Part shown: positions 62,147-64,000 of the stretch, piece after piece
Layout of the letters: each line of letters begins with the position of its first letter
Numbering within the stretch: the stretch's first letter is position 1
Assembly (NCBI RefSeq): GCF_004000845.1
Contig: NZ_BIMA01000001.1
Location: 1 to 64,000, forward strand
Origin: Paenibacillus koleovorans NBRC 103111
GTDB lineage: Bacteria > Bacillota > Bacilli > Paenibacillales > NBRC-103111
Direction of reading: 5' to 3'
Length of the DNA: 64,000 nt
Translations under genes and position numbers: made by a program
The notes under the pieces: generated by a model
The model's input: only the letters and a program-made list of their open reading frames with translations
What the model was told of the DNA's origin: nothing
Databases searched by the model: none

Positions 62147-63108
62147 CGGCGCTCGCCCGCTTCCCCCATGCCATGGATGCCGTGTTCGGTATACCAGGCG
62201 ATCACTTGCTTGAGCCCTTCCTCCATCTTCGTGCTCGCCTTGAAGCCGAACTTCGCTTCAGCCCGTTCCACGTCCAGGCGGCGGCGAGGCTGTCCGTTCG
62301 GGCGCGTCGTGTCCCAGACAATGTCGCCCCGATACTCCGTCAGCCGCTTGATGATCGCCGCCAGCTCGCCGATCGAGAGCTCCTCGCCTGACCCGATATT
62401 GACCGGCTCCGATTCGTCGTAGCGCTCTGTCGCGAGCACGATGCCCTCCGCCGCGTCGTCGGCGTAGATGAATTCGCGCGTCGGCGTGCCGTCGCCCCAC
62501 AGCGTGATGTGCGGCTCGCCGCGGCGTTTTGCTTCGAGGCATTTGCGGATCATCGCCGGGATGACATGCGACGTCTCGAGGTCGAAGTTATCCCAGCAGC
62601 CGTAGAGGTTGACGGGCAGCAGGTAGATCGAGTTGAACCCGTACTGCTGGCGGTACGCCTGTGATTGGACGAGCATCATCTTCTTCGCCAACCCGTAAGG
62701 CGCGTTCGTCTCCTCCGGGTAGCCGTTCCACAGATCGTCTTCCCGGAACGGAACCGGCGTGAATTTCGGGTAGGAGCAGATGGTGCCGATCGCCACGAAC
62801 TTCTCCACGCCGGCCAGCCGGGCATGCTCGATCAGTTGGATGCCCATGACGAGGTTGTCATACAAAAATTTGCCCGGGTTCGCCTGATTCGCTCCGATGC
62901 CGCCGACGACCGCCGCCAGATGGATGACGACATCCGGCGCCGAGTCCCGGTACAGCCGCTCGATGTCCCGCTCCCGCCGCAGGTCGTACTCTCGGCTGCG
63001 GGGCACGATAATCCGCTTGACGCCCCGCTCTATCAACTTGCCCACGACATGCCGCCCCAGAAATCCCGAGCCGCCGGTCACCACGATTTTTTTGTCCGCT
63101 AGTTCCAT
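62143..63108 (-). CDS. fcl: GDP-L-fucose synthase
   Basis: 321 residues from ATG 63108 after [24 protein letters not shown] and Y-G-L-A-K-K-M are the NADP, Ser and Tyr/Lys motifs of the epimerase-reductase that turns the Gmd product into GDP-L-fucose. V-G-G-I-G-A-N, Y-G-C-W-D-N-F and [13 protein letters not shown] match the family. First gene of the leftward operon, with a sigma-K-like motif upstream. Confidence 0.95.
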   Translation of the reverse strand: MELADKKIVVTGGSGFLGRHVVGKLIERGVKRIIVPRSREYDLRRERDIERLYRDSAPDVVIHLAAVVGGIGANQANPGKFLYDNLVMGIQLIEHARLAGVEKFVAIGTICSYPKFTPVPFREDDLWNGYPEETNAPYGLAKKMMLVQSQAYRQQYGFNSIYLLPVNLYGCWDNFDLETSHVIPAMIRKCLEAKRRGEPHITLWGDGTPTREFIYADDAAEGIVLATERYDESEPVNIGSGEELSIGELAAIIKRLTEYRGDIVWDTTRPNGQPRRRLDVERAEAKFGFKASTKMEEGLKQVIAWYTEHGIHGMGEAGERR

Positions 63109-63144
63109 CCTGCTCTTCCTTTCCAAGTGGAATGGTTCTTCGTT

Positions 63145-63172
63145 TACGATATGTAAATAGATGGACACGGGT
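63145..63172 (-). promoter_or_regulatory. Candidate sigma-K-type promoter upstream of fcl
   Basis: Leftward, AC then 17 nt then CATATCGTA matches the sigma-K consensus in both elements. The predicted leader is about 30 nt. The repeated occurrence at two operon heads of this locus is supportive but not proof. Confidence 0.45.
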
Positions 63173-63303
63173 ATGGACGGGTGCATGGCCTTGCGAGAAA
63201 AATTGTGCGCATACCGCGGGCAACTTGTCTCTGTTCATCGCGGGGGGAGGCGGTGGTTGTCCTTTGAATGAGGGACGGGCTTGTTTACGATTGGCTTTGG
63301 AAT

Positions 63304-63588
63304 GAGCACGTAAGTACTCAGACTGAGAACTGAATTTCCTTCTTCTGCATCGGATATGTGGATCTGAGTACCTAAGTACTCTAAACGCGAAGCTAGATTC
63401 GCGAATTGGATACTTAGGTACTCAGATTGGCCGAAACGGAGCCCGAATGCGAAATTCGGTTCTCCAATCGCGAAATTTGGTATCCAGGTTAGTACGGATT
63501 CCGGACTTAGTTGGCTGAGGAGCGGCTTTGGGGGCGAAGTTAGTACGGATTCCGGACTTAGTTTGCCGGGGAGCGGCTAGAGAGAGCG
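63304..63588. repeat. Short inverted and tandem repeats in a 585-bp non-coding gap
   Basis: Variants of GAGTACCTAAGTACTC (perfect inverted repeat with a 4-nt spacer at 63366-63381) recur three times between 63304 and 63425 in alternating orientation. Two copies of a 51-bp unit beginning GTTAGTACGGATTCCGGACT lie at 63488 and 63539. No gene, promoter or terminator is evident in the rest of 63173-63620. Confidence 0.8.
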
Positions 63589-63620
63589 GTTAGAGCGGTG
63601 TTAGCGCAACAGCCACAACG

Positions 63621-63653
63621 AAGAAGCTGCACCCGACTGGGATACAGCTTCTT
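63621..63653 (-). terminator. Terminator of the small basic protein gene
   Basis: AAGAAGCTG and CAGCTTCTT pair around 15 nt, 40 bp after the leftward gene. Confidence 0.6.
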
Positions 63654-63694
63654 CCTCCGAATTGCAGCAAGCCGAGCCGTGCCAAATCAAACCG

Positions 63695-63949
63695 TTACCC
63701 CGCCGCCGAGTAAGCCTGCTGGTAGCCTTCCTCGAACGCCTTGGCGAAGCCTTCGTCGAAGCCTTGGTTGTAGCCCGTGTTGAAGCCCTGGTCGTACGTC
63801 CCTTTGCCGGTGCCGGGACTTTGAGGCCCGCGTCTTCGCTTCGCCACGGTCCGGCCGACTCGCCGTTTTCCGCCGCGCAGAAGCCTACGCTTGCGGCCGG
63901 CCTTCTTCCGCGAGGGGCCCGCCGCCCGGGCCTTCCGTTTCGCACGCAT
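63695..63949 (-). CDS. Small protein with basic N-terminus and aromatic/Gly heptad-like tail
   Basis: 84 residues from ATG 63949 with GGGAGGAA upstream. The first 45 residues are rich in Arg, Lys, Gly and Ala (for example R-K-K-A-G-R-K-R-R-L-L-R-G-G-K-R-R). The tail repeats a short pattern around Gly-Phe/Tyr (Y-D-Q-G-F-N-T-G-Y-N-Q-G-F-D-E-G-F). The basic half resembles the tail of the GT4 enzyme 5 kb away. A surface-polymer-binding protein is a guess. No family recognised. Confidence 0.65.
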   Translation of the reverse strand: MRAKRKARAAGPSRKKAGRKRRLLRGGKRRVGRTVAKRRRGPQSPGTGKGTYDQGFNTGYNQGFDEGFAKAFEEGYQQAYSAAG

Positions 63950-64000
63950 CCGTCATTCCTCCCCTCTTCTCACAGGTGGGCCGCTTTCAGAATCGGAGGG

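Overview
The window looks like a chromosomal segment of a GC-rich, endospore-forming Firmicute of the Paenibacillaceae type (Paenibacillus/Cohnella-like). The evidence is a near-canonical GerE regulator, a GerM lipoprotein next to rph and rdgB (the Bacillus gerM-rph-ysnA order), a YhcN-type sporulation lipoprotein, an AsnO-like asparagine synthetase, strong AGGAGG-type ribosome binding sites and frequent TTG/GTG starts. No rRNA, insertion sequence, CRISPR array or complete prophage was seen.

Layout. 1-2.2 kb is scarred: the end of a kelch-like gene, two phage-type gene remnants facing each other, a tRNA-Arg(UCU) whose 3' end and terminator are copied in a 139-bp direct repeat, and a 14-bp minisatellite of about 20 copies. 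2.2-24.9 kb is mostly housekeeping and sporulation: an M29 aminopeptidase broken by a 67-bp duplication, an asparagine synthetase, a giant two-module membrane glycosyltransferase, gerM-rph-rdgB, a PgpA-like protein, a TetR/hydrolase pair, a metallo-hydrolase/methyltransferase pair, gerE with a broken inverted partial copy bracketing a two-gene module, a YhcN-like lipoprotein and a GH73-type glucosaminidase. 25-41.4 kb holds a sugar isomerase-like gene, a DEAD-box helicase, a seven-gene leftward amino-sugar operon (two TIM-barrel isomerases, NagA-like, NagB-like, ceramidase-like hydrolase, Gfo/Idh/MocA oxidoreductase, deacetylase-like protein), its likely divergent regulator (GntR DNA-binding domain fused to a solute-binding-protein fold), a chemoreceptor and an SMP-30-type lactonase.

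41.5-64 kb is the most striking part: about 22 kb devoted to building a complex surface glycan. It encodes UDP-glucose -> UDP-glucuronate -> UDP-xylose (galU-like, ugd-like, UXS-like), GDP-mannose -> GDP-fucose (manC-like, gmd-like, fcl-like), another sugar epimerase, five glycosyltransferases, an LpxD-like left-handed beta-helix acyltransferase beside a beta-keto-acid cleavage enzyme, a PIG-L deacetylase, and an APS kinase convergent with a sulfotransferase. Small helical proteins, a DUF4214 protein, two kinase-fold proteins and two proteins with extreme Arg/Lys-rich N-terminal tails complete it. Motifs resembling the mother-cell sigma-K consensus precede two operon heads, so I infer a late-sporulation (spore-surface) glycan that may be sulfated, xylosylated, fucosylated and acylated. 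This inference is from gene content, not demonstrated.

Start codons were chosen by ribosome binding site and family length where they differ from the longest frame. Functional calls rest on motif recognition from the sequence alone; no database search was run.
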